A stretch of 64,000 bases of DNA from Bacteroidales bacterium (GTDB lineage Bacteria; Bacteroidota; Bacteroidia; Bacteroidales; UBA12077), in contig JAEINU010000001.1 of the NCBI GenBank assembly GCA_016342685.1, positions 434,001 through 498,000 of the forward strand, written 5' to 3'. Every line of letters begins with the position of its first letter. The first letter of the stretch is position 1. Below the pieces are notes generated by a model. The model searched no databases. It worked only from the letters and a program-made list of their open reading frames with translations, and was not told the DNA's origin. Made by a program: the position numbers and the translations under genes. Of the stretch, positions 35,536-44,812 are shown one piece after another.

Positions 35536-35551
35536 GGTGATTCAAATCACC
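35536..35551. promoter_or_regulatory. 16-bp palindrome GGTGATT-CA-AATCACC (candidate Crp/Fnr site)
   Basis: Perfect seven-base inverted repeat with a two-base centre in the 300-base gap between the divergent Crp/Fnr-type gene and the chemosensory operon. Size and symmetry suit a Crp/Fnr-family dimer. The rest of the gap 35394-35693 holds AT-rich DNA with no gene or clear promoter pair. Confidence 0.5.
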
Positions 35552-35693
35552 AATAAACAGTAATATAGATCATTACTTTTAATTTGCAAAAGCATCAATT
35601 CATTTCGTAATTTTATAAATTATAAAATATAATCAATTGTAAATTAAATAGAAGATATTGTAGTTAACGTTTTATCATAATATTCTTAATAAT

Positions 35694-36080
35694 ATGGATA
35701 AATATAAAATATTACTTGTTGATGATTCTGAAACAAACCTTTTGTTATTAGAAGCGGTTTTGGGAGAAGAGCATTTTGCTATTGTAAAGGCTCTAAGTGC
35801 AAAAGAGGCTTACGATCTATTGGAAAATTTGCATCCTGATTTAATTCTTTTAGATCTGTTAATGCCAAATGAAAATGGTTTTGATGTTCTAAAAAAATTA
35901 AGATTAAATGACATTTATAATGATATTCCAATAATTATAGTCACAGCATTTGCAAATGCAGAAAACAAAGAGAAAGCTAACCAATATGGTGTTTTTGACG
36001 TAATAGAAAAACCAATAGATATTCCAGTTTTTTTAGAAAAGGTTAAAAGAGCGTTAAAAATCACCGAAAATATTGTTTAA
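35694..36080 (+). CDS. receiver-domain response regulator
   Basis: 128 residues; a CheY-like receiver with D-D (10-11), phospho-acceptor in L-L-D-L-L-M-P (Asp near 53), Thr in V-T-A-F and Lys in E-K-P-I. No output domain. It is the first gene of the chemosensory unit and lies 14 bases before the coiled-coil gene. It may be one of two competing targets of CheA. Confidence 0.88.
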   Translation: MDKYKILLVDDSETNLLLLEAVLGEEHFAIVKALSAKEAYDLLENLHPDLILLDLLMPNENGFDVLKKLRLNDIYNDIPIIIVTAFANAENKEKANQYGVFDVIEKPIDIPVFLEKVKRALKITENIV

Positions 36081-36094
36081 AGTAACGATAAAGA

Positions 36095-37858
36095 ATGGAT
36101 ATAGATAAGAGAAGAGAATCCTTCCAGAAGGATTATCCTGCTGAGGATATTGCAAAAATCTTTATGCAAATAGATCAACAATTAATAGACCTCCACGAAT
36201 GTTCAACAAAGGACTTTATGGGGTTAAATAGCGAATTTAAAAGTTTATTTAATCAGTTAAGCCAAATTTCAGATAATATTAATTTCGTTTCCAATTTTTA
36301 CAATAATTCTGCTTATCAACAAAATCTTGACGAAATAAGATTGTTTTGTGATAGTGTTAATAATCAGTTAATTAAAGAAAAGAATAAAAAGCAGGAGATT
36401 AATCGGGTATCAAAAAGACTTTCAGAACAATTTGCTTTATTATTTATTCCAATAAAGAATTGTTCGCAACAAACAATGATTTTAAAATATATTTTAACCA
36501 ATTTAAAGTTGTTAGCACCATTAGAAGATCAGAATCAAAGCCAGGAGCTTCTAATCACTGAAAAGGAAATTGATCTTATCTCGGAAAAAATTAATAATAA
36601 CCTAAATCAACTAACCTATATTACTACATTATTTTTATCTCCCGAAGCAAACCTTAGCGGGCAAAATAGTATTACTGAAGATTTTATTTATGAAATTTTA
36701 GAGGTTATAAATAATCTGGAAAACCATTTTAATACAAATAAAGAATGTATTAAAAATATTGACAATGAAAATTTCAACTCTTCGGAAAGTATAAGCGACA
36801 TCATAAAAAAGCTCCAATATCACGATATTATTAAGCAGAAAATGGAGCATATTCAAAAAACACAAAAAGATGTAATTAAAGAGTTAAAAAGGGTTGATGA
36901 ATCTTCAGATACGGATTTGGATGAAAAAAAGAATAAAATATATAACGAGATAAAAGACATCGCTAGGATGCAATCTGCTCAGTTAATACAAACAAATAAG
37001 GAGTATCATAAAGCCATTGAAACCATTGTCAATAATTTCATGAATGTTTTTGAAAATATTGATTTTTTAAAGGGGGTATTTAAGATTTTTTATGAAGGTA
37101 AAGCGTCAAAACATCTTATTCTATATAATAATCTGTCAGAAAAAGTTAATCTAATAGAAGAACAAAGCTCAAAAAGAATAAACAGCAACAAAAACAACTA
37201 TATACAACTTAAAAAGAATCAACAGCAACTATCTAATATCGAGAGTAATTTCAATGAATTAGAAATCTTACATATTAATTTACAAAAGAATGTTAAGTTC
37301 TATCAGGATAAAATTATTATTGGGAAAATAAACGATGCAAATACAAATAAAGTATTTAGTCAGGTTGATAGTGTAAGCCAAGAGTTAAGTCATAATATAA
37401 ATACAATTAAGAATTTATTGGAAAGTCTCACAAAAATTAAATTAGATTATAATAAATTGATTAGTGAGAGTGAAAAAATATTTGATAAAATTCCTTTTGA
37501 TGAGTTCAAAGTATTAATAAAAAAGCTTGAAGAGGAAGATAAACAAATTGTTTTTAAGATAAATGAAAATCAAAATATAGGAAATAATTCACTTGAAAAT
37601 ATTAAAAAATCAATTGCCGATATTAAATACTATGATTATTTTGAAAAAGTTATCGAAGACATTATAAAAGAGCTAAATTTAATTAATACTAATTTGAAAC
37701 AAGAAAATGGTTTGCAAGATGAAACTTTAAGCGATAATTTAAGTAAACTCAGGCAATATTATACAATCGAATCAGAACATACTATTCATGATAATATTAC
37801 GAATAATGATGAAACTGATATTGAAAACAAAGAGGATGGAAATATTGAATTTTTCTAA
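36095..37858 (+). CDS. large coiled-coil chemosensory protein with CheZ-like D-x-x-x-Q motif
   Basis: A 587-residue soluble protein without signal peptide or membrane helix, rich in Asn, Gln, Lys, Glu, Ile and Leu, and almost entirely heptad-like. It lacks the conserved MCP hairpin signature. Two related motifs stand out: L-Q-Y-H-D244-I-I-K-Q248-K-M-E-H-I and, near the C-terminus, I-K-Y-Y-D514-Y-F-E-K518-V-I-E-D-I. The first has the aromatic-x-Asp-hydrophobic-x-x-Gln pattern of the CheZ phosphatase active site (D143/Q147 in E. coli); the second has Lys where Gln would be. The gene sits between two receiver genes and before cheA. Possible roles are cytoplasmic receptor or scaffold and CheY-P phosphatase. 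All are inference. Confidence 0.6.
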   Translation: MDIDKRRESFQKDYPAEDIAKIFMQIDQQLIDLHECSTKDFMGLNSEFKSLFNQLSQISDNINFVSNFYNNSAYQQNLDEIRLFCDSVNNQLIKEKNKKQEINRVSKRLSEQFALLFIPIKNCSQQTMILKYILTNLKLLAPLEDQNQSQELLITEKEIDLISEKINNNLNQLTYITTLFLSPEANLSGQNSITEDFIYEILEVINNLENHFNTNKECIKNIDNENFNSSESISDIIKKLQYHDIIKQKMEHIQKTQKDVIKELKRVDESSDTDLDEKKNKIYNEIKDIARMQSAQLIQTNKEYHKAIETIVNNFMNVFENIDFLKGVFKIFYEGKASKHLILYNNLSEKVNLIEEQSSKRINSNKNNYIQLKKNQQQLSNIESNFNELEILHINLQKNVKFYQDKIIIGKINDANTNKVFSQVDSVSQELSHNINTIKNLLESLTKIKLDYNKLISESEKIFDKIPFDEFKVLIKKLEEEDKQIVFKINENQNIGNNSLENIKKSIADIKYYDYFEKVIEDIIKELNLINTNLKQENGLQDETLSDNLSKLRQYYTIESEHTIHDNITNNDETDIENKEDGNIEFF

Positions 37859-37870
37859 TAATGGAAATAT

Positions 37871-38200
37871 ATGAAAGCAAATAAAAGTAAAATACATATA
37901 GCACCTTCTAAAAATAAAGAAGAGAAAAAGGTTAAAATTACATTTGAAAATGATTTAACTATATATTCAATTGAAGATTTTAAAGCTAAATTTATTGAGG
38001 CTTATAATAAATATGATGTAATAAATATTAAACTTAAGAATGTAAATAATGTCGATTTGACATTTATTCAATTGTTATATTCTTTAAAAGAGGATTCAAA
38101 AAAAACGAATAAGAGCATAAGTTTTGATTTTGAATTCCCAGAAGATTTAGAATTATTATTAAATAATTCAGATTTATCTAAAGTATTTAGAAAACTATAG
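37871..38200 (+). CDS. STAS-domain protein
   Basis: A 109-residue protein whose residues about 20-105 show STAS topology: ITFENDLTIYSIEDF, then INIKLKNVNNVDLTFIQLLYSL (in two parts), then a final strand and helix. The phosphorylatable Ser of SpoIIAA-type proteins is replaced in the segment V-D-L-T-F by Thr. STAS modules in chemosensory clusters often act in partner switching. It starts 12 bases after the coiled-coil gene and is part of the same operon. Confidence 0.75.
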   Translation: MKANKSKIHIAPSKNKEEKKVKITFENDLTIYSIEDFKAKFIEAYNKYDVINIKLKNVNNVDLTFIQLLYSLKEDSKKTNKSISFDFEFPEDLELLLNNSDLSKVFRKL

Positions 38201-38217
38201 AAAATGCATAAATAACT

Positions 38218-38583
38218 ATGAGCAAAATTATTTTAATTGTCGATGATTCGGAAAGTATTCGAGAAGTTGTAAGTTTTACTCTTGAAAATGAGGGTTATAA
38301 GGTTCTTGTTGGTGTAGACGGGAAAGATGCCCTTAAGTTTCTAGATGGAAGACTTATTGATTTAATTATTACCGATTTACATATGCCAGAAATGGATGGA
38401 ATCGAATTAATAAGGAATGTTAGAACAATGGATACTTATAAACACATTCCAATATTGTTTTTAACAACCGAATCACAAGCATCTAAAAAAATGGAAGCCA
38501 AAGAAGCAGGTGCTACAGGCTGGATCATCAAACCATTTGTTCCTGCCAAATTAATAGCTGCATTAAAAAAGGTTCTCAGATAA
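38218..38583 (+). CDS. cheY: CheY response regulator
   Basis: A 121-residue receiver with D9-D10, phospho-acceptor Asp in I-T-D-L-H-M-P (about 53), Thr in F-L-T-T-E-S and Lys in I-K-P-F. The sequence is close to canonical CheY, including the alpha4-beta5 face with A-G-A-T-G-W. Its stop overlaps the cheA start by one base (TAATG), so translation is coupled. Confidence 0.9.
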   Translation: MSKIILIVDDSESIREVVSFTLENEGYKVLVGVDGKDALKFLDGRLIDLIITDLHMPEMDGIELIRNVRTMDTYKHIPILFLTTESQASKKMEAKEAGATGWIIKPFVPAKLIAALKKVLR

Positions 38584-40646
38584 TGGATAAGTTCAAAAAT
38601 AAATTCATCGAGGAAGCAACAGATAATATTAAGGATTTAGAAGATTCCTTACTATTAATTGAAAACGACATTAGCAATAAAGATCTAATCGAGAAAATTT
38701 TTAGATCAATGCACTCATTAAAAGGTGGTGGTGCTATGTTTGGTTTTAGCCACCTAAGTGATTTTACCCATAATCTCGAAAATTTATATCACCTAATTCG
38801 CGAAGGTAAGAAAACTATAAACAGAAGAATATTAGATGTAACGCTTGCATCAATAGATCACATGAAAGTGCTTTTAACGGTTGATAATGTGAGCGATAAA
38901 AGTATCAAATTAAGGCATGGTGATTTAATTCAGCAAGTACTTGATATTATTGAAGGTACCAATGATATTGGAATAGATTCAGGAAATAAAGAAAATTTAA
39001 ATCAACAGAATTCTATAAAATCATATTACATATATTTTGAACCAGAGCAGGATGTTTTTAAAGATGGAACAAATCCATTATTTCTTATCGACGAATTGCA
39101 TACAATAGGCACATGTAAAGCATTTGCCCATTTAAATAAGGTTCCTGAGTATCATAAATATGACGTAACCAATTGTTACACCTATTGGGAGATAATAATA
39201 TCTACAGAGGAAGATGTTAATTCCATTTCTGATGTTTTTATCTTTATTGAAGATCAATGTAAGTTGGAAATAAACGAAATTGCAGATTTCGACATATTTA
39301 CTTCAACCATTATTATTGAGCAAATCTCTGCCTTATCTCAAGAAAGAAATGATGTTGGTGTAAGTAATATTCAAGAAATTATTAAACGAAATTCTATTTT
39401 TGATAATAATCTTGAGGAAATTGAAAAAGCAATTGCCAGATCCGGACCACTTCCTTCGGTAAAAGAAAATGTAATTTCAAGCATAAGAGTTTCTTCATCA
39501 AAGCTAGATCAATTAATGAATCTGGTTAGTGAATTGGTTACAACCCAAGCTCGTTTAACCTTGTTTGCTGAGAAATCTGGCGATTCCGAACTGTTAAGTA
39601 TATCAGAAAACATACAGAAATTATCCCGACAACTAAGAGATAACGCATTTGATATTGTTTTAATTCCTATAGAAACAATGCTTACACGTTTTCAAAGACT
39701 TGTTAGAGATTTATCTAAAGAATTGAATAAAAATGTTATCTTTGTTGCAGAAGGAGCAGATACTGAGCTAGATAAAACAATTATTGAGTCCTTAACAGAT
39801 CCTTTACTTCATATTCTAAGAAATTGCATCGATCATGGAATCGAATCTCCAGAAACAAGGAAAAAACTGAATAAACCTGAGCAAGGAACAATTATATTAA
39901 AGGCGTTTTATTCTGGAGCCAATGTACATATTCAAATACACGACGATGGAGCAGGCATTGATATTAATAAAATAAAAGAAAAAGCAGTCCAAAAAGGATT
40001 AATACAAAATGATACGATTCTTAATAAAAAGGAAATTCTTGATATAGTATTTCTTCCTGGCTTTTCGACAGTTGAAAATGTTACCGGAGTTTCGGGGCGC
40101 GGTGTAGGAATGGATGTTGTTAAGCGAAAGTTAGCCGAAATTCGTGGCGAAGTAGAGCTCGATACTGAAATAAATGTAGGAACAACTTTAACTATAAAAC
40201 TTCCATTAACATTATCGATAATAGATGGTTTGCTGGTAAAAATTGATAATAAACGTTACGTGTTACCTTTATCAGTAGTCGATAAAATATTTGTTACCGA
40301 GCATCAAAATGTTGTTAATAAATATAACAACCTTATAATTTTAGATGGTGATCAAATACCATTTTATTATTTAAGAGAAGAGTTTGATTTACCTGAAGGA
40401 ACTCAGGAATCCGAACAGGTGGTTGTGGTAGCTTATGAAGACCGAAAAGTTGGTTTAGTGGTCGATGAGGTTGAAGGCGAATATCAAGCAGTTCTTAAAA
40501 CTCTTGGTAAGATTTATAAAAAACAAGAAATGATTTCGGGGGCAACTATTCTTGGTGATGGTACGGTAGCTCTTGTTCTTGACACAAACAAAATAATCAA
40601 TAAATTTTCTCAAGTAAATCTTAACATTAAAAATAAAGAAATATAA
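38583..40646 (+). CDS. cheA: chemotaxis histidine kinase CheA
   Basis: 687 residues with a complete CheA layout: Hpt domain with phospho-acceptor H44 in S-M-H-S-L-K-G-G-G; a P2-like regulatory domain (about 140-245); dimerisation helices (VSSSKLDQLMNLVSELV, about 302-318); an ATPase domain with HILRNCIDHGIESP, DDGAGID and GRGVGMDVV; and a C-terminal CheW-like domain. It phosphorylates CheY and CheB. No CheY is fused. It is in line with cheY upstream and cheW downstream. Confidence 0.95.
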   Translation: MDKFKNKFIEEATDNIKDLEDSLLLIENDISNKDLIEKIFRSMHSLKGGGAMFGFSHLSDFTHNLENLYHLIREGKKTINRRILDVTLASIDHMKVLLTVDNVSDKSIKLRHGDLIQQVLDIIEGTNDIGIDSGNKENLNQQNSIKSYYIYFEPEQDVFKDGTNPLFLIDELHTIGTCKAFAHLNKVPEYHKYDVTNCYTYWEIIISTEEDVNSISDVFIFIEDQCKLEINEIADFDIFTSTIIIEQISALSQERNDVGVSNIQEIIKRNSIFDNNLEEIEKAIARSGPLPSVKENVISSIRVSSSKLDQLMNLVSELVTTQARLTLFAEKSGDSELLSISENIQKLSRQLRDNAFDIVLIPIETMLTRFQRLVRDLSKELNKNVIFVAEGADTELDKTIIESLTDPLLHILRNCIDHGIESPETRKKLNKPEQGTIILKAFYSGANVHIQIHDDGAGIDINKIKEKAVQKGLIQNDTILNKKEILDIVFLPGFSTVENVTGVSGRGVGMDVVKRKLAEIRGEVELDTEINVGTTLTIKLPLTLSIIDGLLVKIDNKRYVLPLSVVDKIFVTEHQNVVNKYNNLIILDGDQIPFYYLREEFDLPEGTQESEQVVVVAYEDRKVGLVVDEVEGEYQAVLKTLGKIYKKQEMISGATILGDGTVALVLDTNKIINKFSQVNLNIKNKEI

Positions 40647-40665
40647 ATAGTTGGAGGATATTATC

Positions 40666-41190
40666 ATGGCTAATGAAACACTTACAAATATTAATTCTTA
40701 CTTATCTTTTAATTTAGGCGAAGAAGAGTTTGCCACTCATGTAAGTAAAGTATTAAATATACTCGAAAGAACAGAAATTACCGAAGTGCCTAGATCTCCA
40801 GATTACATGAAAGGTGTAATTAATTTAAGAGGAACTGTTCTTCCTGTTATCGATACCAGAATAAAATTTGGTATGACACCAACAGAATATACAACAAATA
40901 CGTGCATTGTTGTAATGGAAGTTGAAATGGAAGGCGATACTGTTCATGTTGGTGCATTGGTCGATTCTGTGCAAGCTGTTCTCGAATTAGAAGATTCACA
41001 AATACAACCTCCACCAAGTATTGGAAGCAAATACAAATCGGAGTTTATTTATGGGATGGCAAAAAACAACGAAAAATTTATCATGCTTTTAAATATGGAA
41101 AAGGTTTTTTCAAGCGATGAAATAGTATCTATTAAGGAAAAAACCAACGAAGGAGAAAACGAAATTGACAAAACAATAACAAAAGAATAA
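40666..41190 (+). CDS. cheW: CheW coupling protein
   Basis: A 174-residue CheW. The start ATG 40666 is preferred over a TTG 15 bases upstream because GGAGG (40653-40657) lies eight bases before the ATG. It shows the CheW beta-barrel: YLSFNLGEEEFA, ITEVPRSPDYMKGVINLRG (in two parts), VLPVIDTR and a C-terminal VFSSDE. CheW bridges receptors and CheA, so a receptor-like partner must exist in this cell. Confidence 0.93.
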   Translation: MANETLTNINSYLSFNLGEEEFATHVSKVLNILERTEITEVPRSPDYMKGVINLRGTVLPVIDTRIKFGMTPTEYTTNTCIVVMEVEMEGDTVHVGALVDSVQAVLELEDSQIQPPPSIGSKYKSEFIYGMAKNNEKFIMLLNMEKVFSSDEIVSIKEKTNEGENEIDKTITKE

Positions 41191-41310
41191 TTACAAACAA
41201 CTTGAAGATATGGCTCCTGTAATTGATTTTGTGGATAACGAATACAAAAATTTTTAACAGCAAATCAAAGCATATTAATAAAAGAAAATTTCCTACATAG
41301 AATTTATATA

Positions 41311-42168
41311 ATGATTGATTCAACCTTAAATCAAATTTTTAGTGCTAAAATGTCAGAAGATGATTTTAATCGTCTTAGTTCATTTATATTTTCTCAATCA
41401 GGAATTAAAATGCCTCCTGTAAAAAAGGTAATGTTGCAAAGTCGCTTGCAAAAACGGTTAAGAGAATTAAAAATAGTATCGTTTAAAGATTATGTCGATT
41501 ACGTTTTCAGTACAGAGGGGCAAAAGAATGAAATTATCCATATGCTTGATGTAGTAAGTACAAACAAAACGGATTTTTTTAGAGAACCTGTGCATTTTGA
41601 TTTTTTGCTTTCTAATATATTACCGGAGTTTGTTTCGACTAAAGGAGAAAGTAATTCTTTAAAAGTTTGGAGTGCAGGATGTTCAAGTGGAGAAGAACCT
41701 TATACTATTGCAATTACTCTGAATGATTTTAAACAAACTCACCCAAAATTTGATTATTCAATTTTAGGTACAGATATTTCATCTCAAATACTCCAGAAAG
41801 CATCGATGGCGGTTTATAAAGAAGATCGAATTGAAAATATTCCTCTTGAAATGAAAAGGAAATATTTTTTAAAAAGTAAGAATCAAGAAAAAAAGCAGGT
41901 GAGAGTAGTTAAGGATTTAAGGAATAAGATTAACTACAAAAGACTAAATTTTATGGATGATGTTTATAATTTAACCGAATCCTTTGATGTAATATTTTGC
42001 AGAAACGTATTAATATATTTTAATCGAGAAACTCAAGAAAATGTAATAAATAAATTGTGTAATAAACTTAAAAGTGGTGGGTATCTATTTATTGGTCATT
42101 CGGAATCTATAATGGGAATGAACGTGCCACTAGAGCAAATGAAACCAACAGTTTTCAGAAGAAATTAA
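41311..42168 (+). CDS. cheR: CheR chemoreceptor methyltransferase
   Basis: A 285-residue SAM-dependent methyltransferase. CheR features are the N-terminal helical domain, the TNKTDFFREPVHF segment (about 88-100), the SAM motif SAGCSSGEEPY (about 121-131), D-I-S near 151 and F-C-R-N-V-L-I-Y-F (about 231-239). It methylates Glu residues of receptors. Its presence implies a methylatable receptor although none is encoded as an MCP here. Between cheW and cheR are 120 non-coding bases. Confidence 0.93.
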   Translation: MIDSTLNQIFSAKMSEDDFNRLSSFIFSQSGIKMPPVKKVMLQSRLQKRLRELKIVSFKDYVDYVFSTEGQKNEIIHMLDVVSTNKTDFFREPVHFDFLLSNILPEFVSTKGESNSLKVWSAGCSSGEEPYTIAITLNDFKQTHPKFDYSILGTDISSQILQKASMAVYKEDRIENIPLEMKRKYFLKSKNQEKKQVRVVKDLRNKINYKRLNFMDDVYNLTESFDVIFCRNVLIYFNRETQENVINKLCNKLKSGGYLFIGHSESIMGMNVPLEQMKPTVFRRN

Positions 42169-42179
42169 AATATGTTGTT

Positions 42180-43097
42180 ATGAGTGATTTTACAGATAAA
42201 GAATTAATAGATGAACTTAAAAAGCGTTTTGAGCAAAACAAGCAAGCTCTTAAAGAGGTTCAGGAACTTAACCTTGAGTTAAGAGAAGTAAATCAAAAAC
42301 TTGAAGAGTCTGAATCGCTTAAAAGTCATTTTATTTCGAATATTACAAATGAGATTATTAATCCCTTTGCTTCAATATTAGCTTTGTCAAAAAACATTCT
42401 ATCGGTTGAGAAGGAAAATTGGAAGAAAGTTATATCAATGGTTTCCTTGATTTATTCCGAAGCTTTTGATCTTGATTTTCAACTCCGAAATATATTTGTT
42501 GCAGCTAAATTAGAAGCAGGTGAAATATTTCCTGAGATTGTTAATGTTGACGTTAAGCAGCTAATAGATAGTCTTATTGAATCATTCAAATACGATACAA
42601 AAAAGAGAAAAATAACTATTACATCGAATTTTAATATTCAAGTAAAGAGTAATCAATCCTATTTTTTTAAAACCGATCCTGAAAAACTAAAATTGATATT
42701 GTCTAACCTATTAAGCAATTCCGTAAAGTTTAGTAAGAATGAAAGTAATATAGATATTAATGTATCCCTTGAAAATTCCAATATTGTTATTGCAGTGCAA
42801 GATTTTGGAGCAGGGATTTCATCACAAAACCAGAAAATCATATTTGATAGATTTAAACGGTTAGATTCTGGGATTAATTCTTTACACCGAGGGCATGGCC
42901 TTGGATTGTCGATTAATAAAGCACTTCTGGATTTGCTCGGCGGATCTATCGATATTCAAAGTAAATTAGACCAAGGGGCCTGTTTTACTATTTCAATTCC
43001 TGAAAATGAATCTGAAGTAAGTGGATTTGCATTTGATGGGAACGATTTATTTTTCGACGATGACGAATCTTTTAGTAAAGATGTTGAATCCTTTTAG
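42180..43097 (+). CDS. degenerate HisKA-type sensor kinase (phospho-acceptor His replaced by Asn)
   Basis: 305 residues, cytosolic. An N-terminal coiled coil (about 5-48) leads into a HisKA-like box F-I-S-N-I-T-N57-E-I-I-N-P-F. In ordinary kinases the residue at 57 is the phosphorylated His; here the codon is AAT (Asn). The ATPase domain is well preserved: N box NLLSNSVKFS (about 184-193), G1 DFGAGIS and G2 GHGLGLSI. An acidic tail (DLFFDDDES) ends the protein. It may bind ATP without autophosphorylating at this site, and could work as a pseudokinase partner or phosphatase; His50 is nearby. Position between cheR and cheD places it in the pathway. Confidence 0.85.
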   Translation: MSDFTDKELIDELKKRFEQNKQALKEVQELNLELREVNQKLEESESLKSHFISNITNEIINPFASILALSKNILSVEKENWKKVISMVSLIYSEAFDLDFQLRNIFVAAKLEAGEIFPEIVNVDVKQLIDSLIESFKYDTKKRKITITSNFNIQVKSNQSYFFKTDPEKLKLILSNLLSNSVKFSKNESNIDINVSLENSNIVIAVQDFGAGISSQNQKIIFDRFKRLDSGINSLHRGHGLGLSINKALLDLLGGSIDIQSKLDQGACFTISIPENESEVSGFAFDGNDLFFDDDESFSKDVESF

Positions 43098-43111
43098 TTT
43101 TAGATGTTTTG

Positions 43112-43606
43112 ATGGATAAAATTGAATCACATTTTCTATATCCGGCTGCTCTATTTGCAAGCAAAAAACCACATCAAATTAATACAATTTTAGGTTCTTG
43201 TGTTGCAGTATGTATTTGGGATAAAACATTAAATTATGGAGGAATGTGTCATTACATGCTTCCATATTGGAATGGAGAAGGCTTGGCCTCTCCTAAATAT
43301 GGTAATATAGCTATTGATAAATTAATTGAAAAGATGTATTCTTTTGGAAGTGAAAGGATTAGTCTCGTGGCAAAAGTCTTTGGCGGTGGCGAAGTAATCG
43401 ATTTTAAGAACCCGCAGTTTCATATTGGCAAAAGAAATATTAAATTAGCTTCTGAAATGCTTAACGAACGTAAAATTAATATTATCAGTTCAAGTTTAGG
43501 AGGGAAACTAGGACGTAAAATTATTTTTAATACACATTCAGGAGAAGTGAAACAGAAGTATGTTCAAAGGCAAATAAATGATTTTAGCTCAGATAGTGAG
43601 GAGTAA
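43112..43606 (+). CDS. cheD: CheD receptor glutamine deamidase
   Basis: 164 residues, start ATG 43112. The catalytic Cys is in I-L-G-S-C-V-A-V-C, the His in M-C-H-Y-M-L-P, and the family block KVFGGGEVI follows. CheD deamidates Gln of receptors to Glu, making new methylation sites, and may interact with CheC-type phosphatases. As with CheR, its substrate must be a receptor-like protein. Two short genes apart from cheR, on the same strand. Confidence 0.93.
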   Translation: MDKIESHFLYPAALFASKKPHQINTILGSCVAVCIWDKTLNYGGMCHYMLPYWNGEGLASPKYGNIAIDKLIEKMYSFGSERISLVAKVFGGGEVIDFKNPQFHIGKRNIKLASEMLNERKINIISSSLGGKLGRKIIFNTHSGEVKQKYVQRQINDFSSDSEE

Positions 43607-43655
43607 ATGTTTAGTTTAGAACTCTATATGTTTATGAAGTTTTTCAATAGATTTT

Positions 43656-44729
43656 ATGGGAAATAAAAAATTAAGTGTACTAATTGTTGATGACTCTGCT
43701 ACTGTAAGACAAAGTCTGGCAGAAATTATTGAATCTGATCCTATGTTAGAAGTAATGGGGACAGCTTCGGATCCTTATGTAGCAGCAAAAAAAATAAAAT
43801 CTCAAATACCCGATGTTATTACTTTAGATATTGAGATGCCTAAAATGGATGGATTAACATTTTTGCGCAAAATAATGTCTCAACATCCAATACCTGTTGT
43901 TATTATTTCAAGCCTAACGGACAAAGGAACAGAAACAGGATTAAAAGCTTTGGAATATGGTGCTGTAGAAATTGTAACTAAACCTCAAATGTATTCCAAA
44001 GATTTCATCTTAGAATCTAAGATAAAAATATGCGAAGCCATAAAAGCTGCAGCACACGCAAAAGTAAGACGTAAAGTAGTATCAAGTAATATAAGGGTCG
44101 AACCAAAATATTCAGCAGATGCTGTTCTGCCGCCTGTTCAAAAGCACAGTATGATAAAAACAACCGATATCGTGGTTTCGGTTGGTGCATCTACGGGAGG
44201 TACGGAGGCATTGTTAAGGTTTTTAAAAGACCTTCCTTCTGATACCCCCGGAATTGTTATTGTTCAGCATATGCCTGAAATGTTTACTAAATCCTTTGCC
44301 GAAAGACTTAATGAAGTATGTAAGATAACAGTAAAAGAAGCCGAAAATGGAGATTCTGTGATTCGAGGCAGAGCTTTAATAGCTCCTGGAAACTTTCATA
44401 CCTTACTCAAAAGAAGCGGTGCAAAATATTATGTTGAAGTTAAAACTGGACCATTTGTAAACAGACATAGACCTTCTGTTGATGTTCTGTTTAGATCAAC
44501 AGCCAAATACGCAGGATCAAATTCAATCGGAATAATAATGACTGGAATGGGAGATGATGGAGCAAGGGGATTATTAGAAATGAAAGAAGCGGGTGCAAAA
44601 ACAATAGCTCAAGATGAAGAATCTTCTGTAGTATTTGGAATGCCAAAGGAAGCAATTAAAATTAATGCAGCTGATATCGTATTACCCCTTGATAAAATTG
44701 CTTCTCATCTTATTAAGATTGCACATTAA
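43656..44729 (+). CDS. cheB: CheB methylesterase/deamidase response regulator
   Basis: 357 residues: receiver domain (D-D near 11-12, phospho-acceptor in T-L-D-I-E-M-P, Lys in T-K-P-Q) joined to a methylesterase domain. All three catalytic parts are seen: S in V-G-A-S-T-G-G-T, H in V-Q-H-M-P and D in G-M-G-D-D-G. It removes methyl groups from receptors after phosphorylation by CheA. With CheR and CheD it completes an adaptation module. Confidence 0.95.
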   Translation: MGNKKLSVLIVDDSATVRQSLAEIIESDPMLEVMGTASDPYVAAKKIKSQIPDVITLDIEMPKMDGLTFLRKIMSQHPIPVVIISSLTDKGTETGLKALEYGAVEIVTKPQMYSKDFILESKIKICEAIKAAAHAKVRRKVVSSNIRVEPKYSADAVLPPVQKHSMIKTTDIVVSVGASTGGTEALLRFLKDLPSDTPGIVIVQHMPEMFTKSFAERLNEVCKITVKEAENGDSVIRGRALIAPGNFHTLLKRSGAKYYVEVKTGPFVNRHRPSVDVLFRSTAKYAGSNSIGIIMTGMGDDGARGLLEMKEAGAKTIAQDEESSVVFGMPKEAIKINAADIVLPLDKIASHLIKIAH

Positions 44730-44812
44730 ATTAGAGAAAAAAATATACTTGTTTATCGGAAATTTGTGGATTTTATTAATTATTTTTAATTTCTCCAAAA
44801 TTTGAATGAATT

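Noticed and set aside
41209-41256. A 15-codon frame in the gap between cheW and cheR
   Set aside because: It is short, has no recognisable start context and can be expected by chance.
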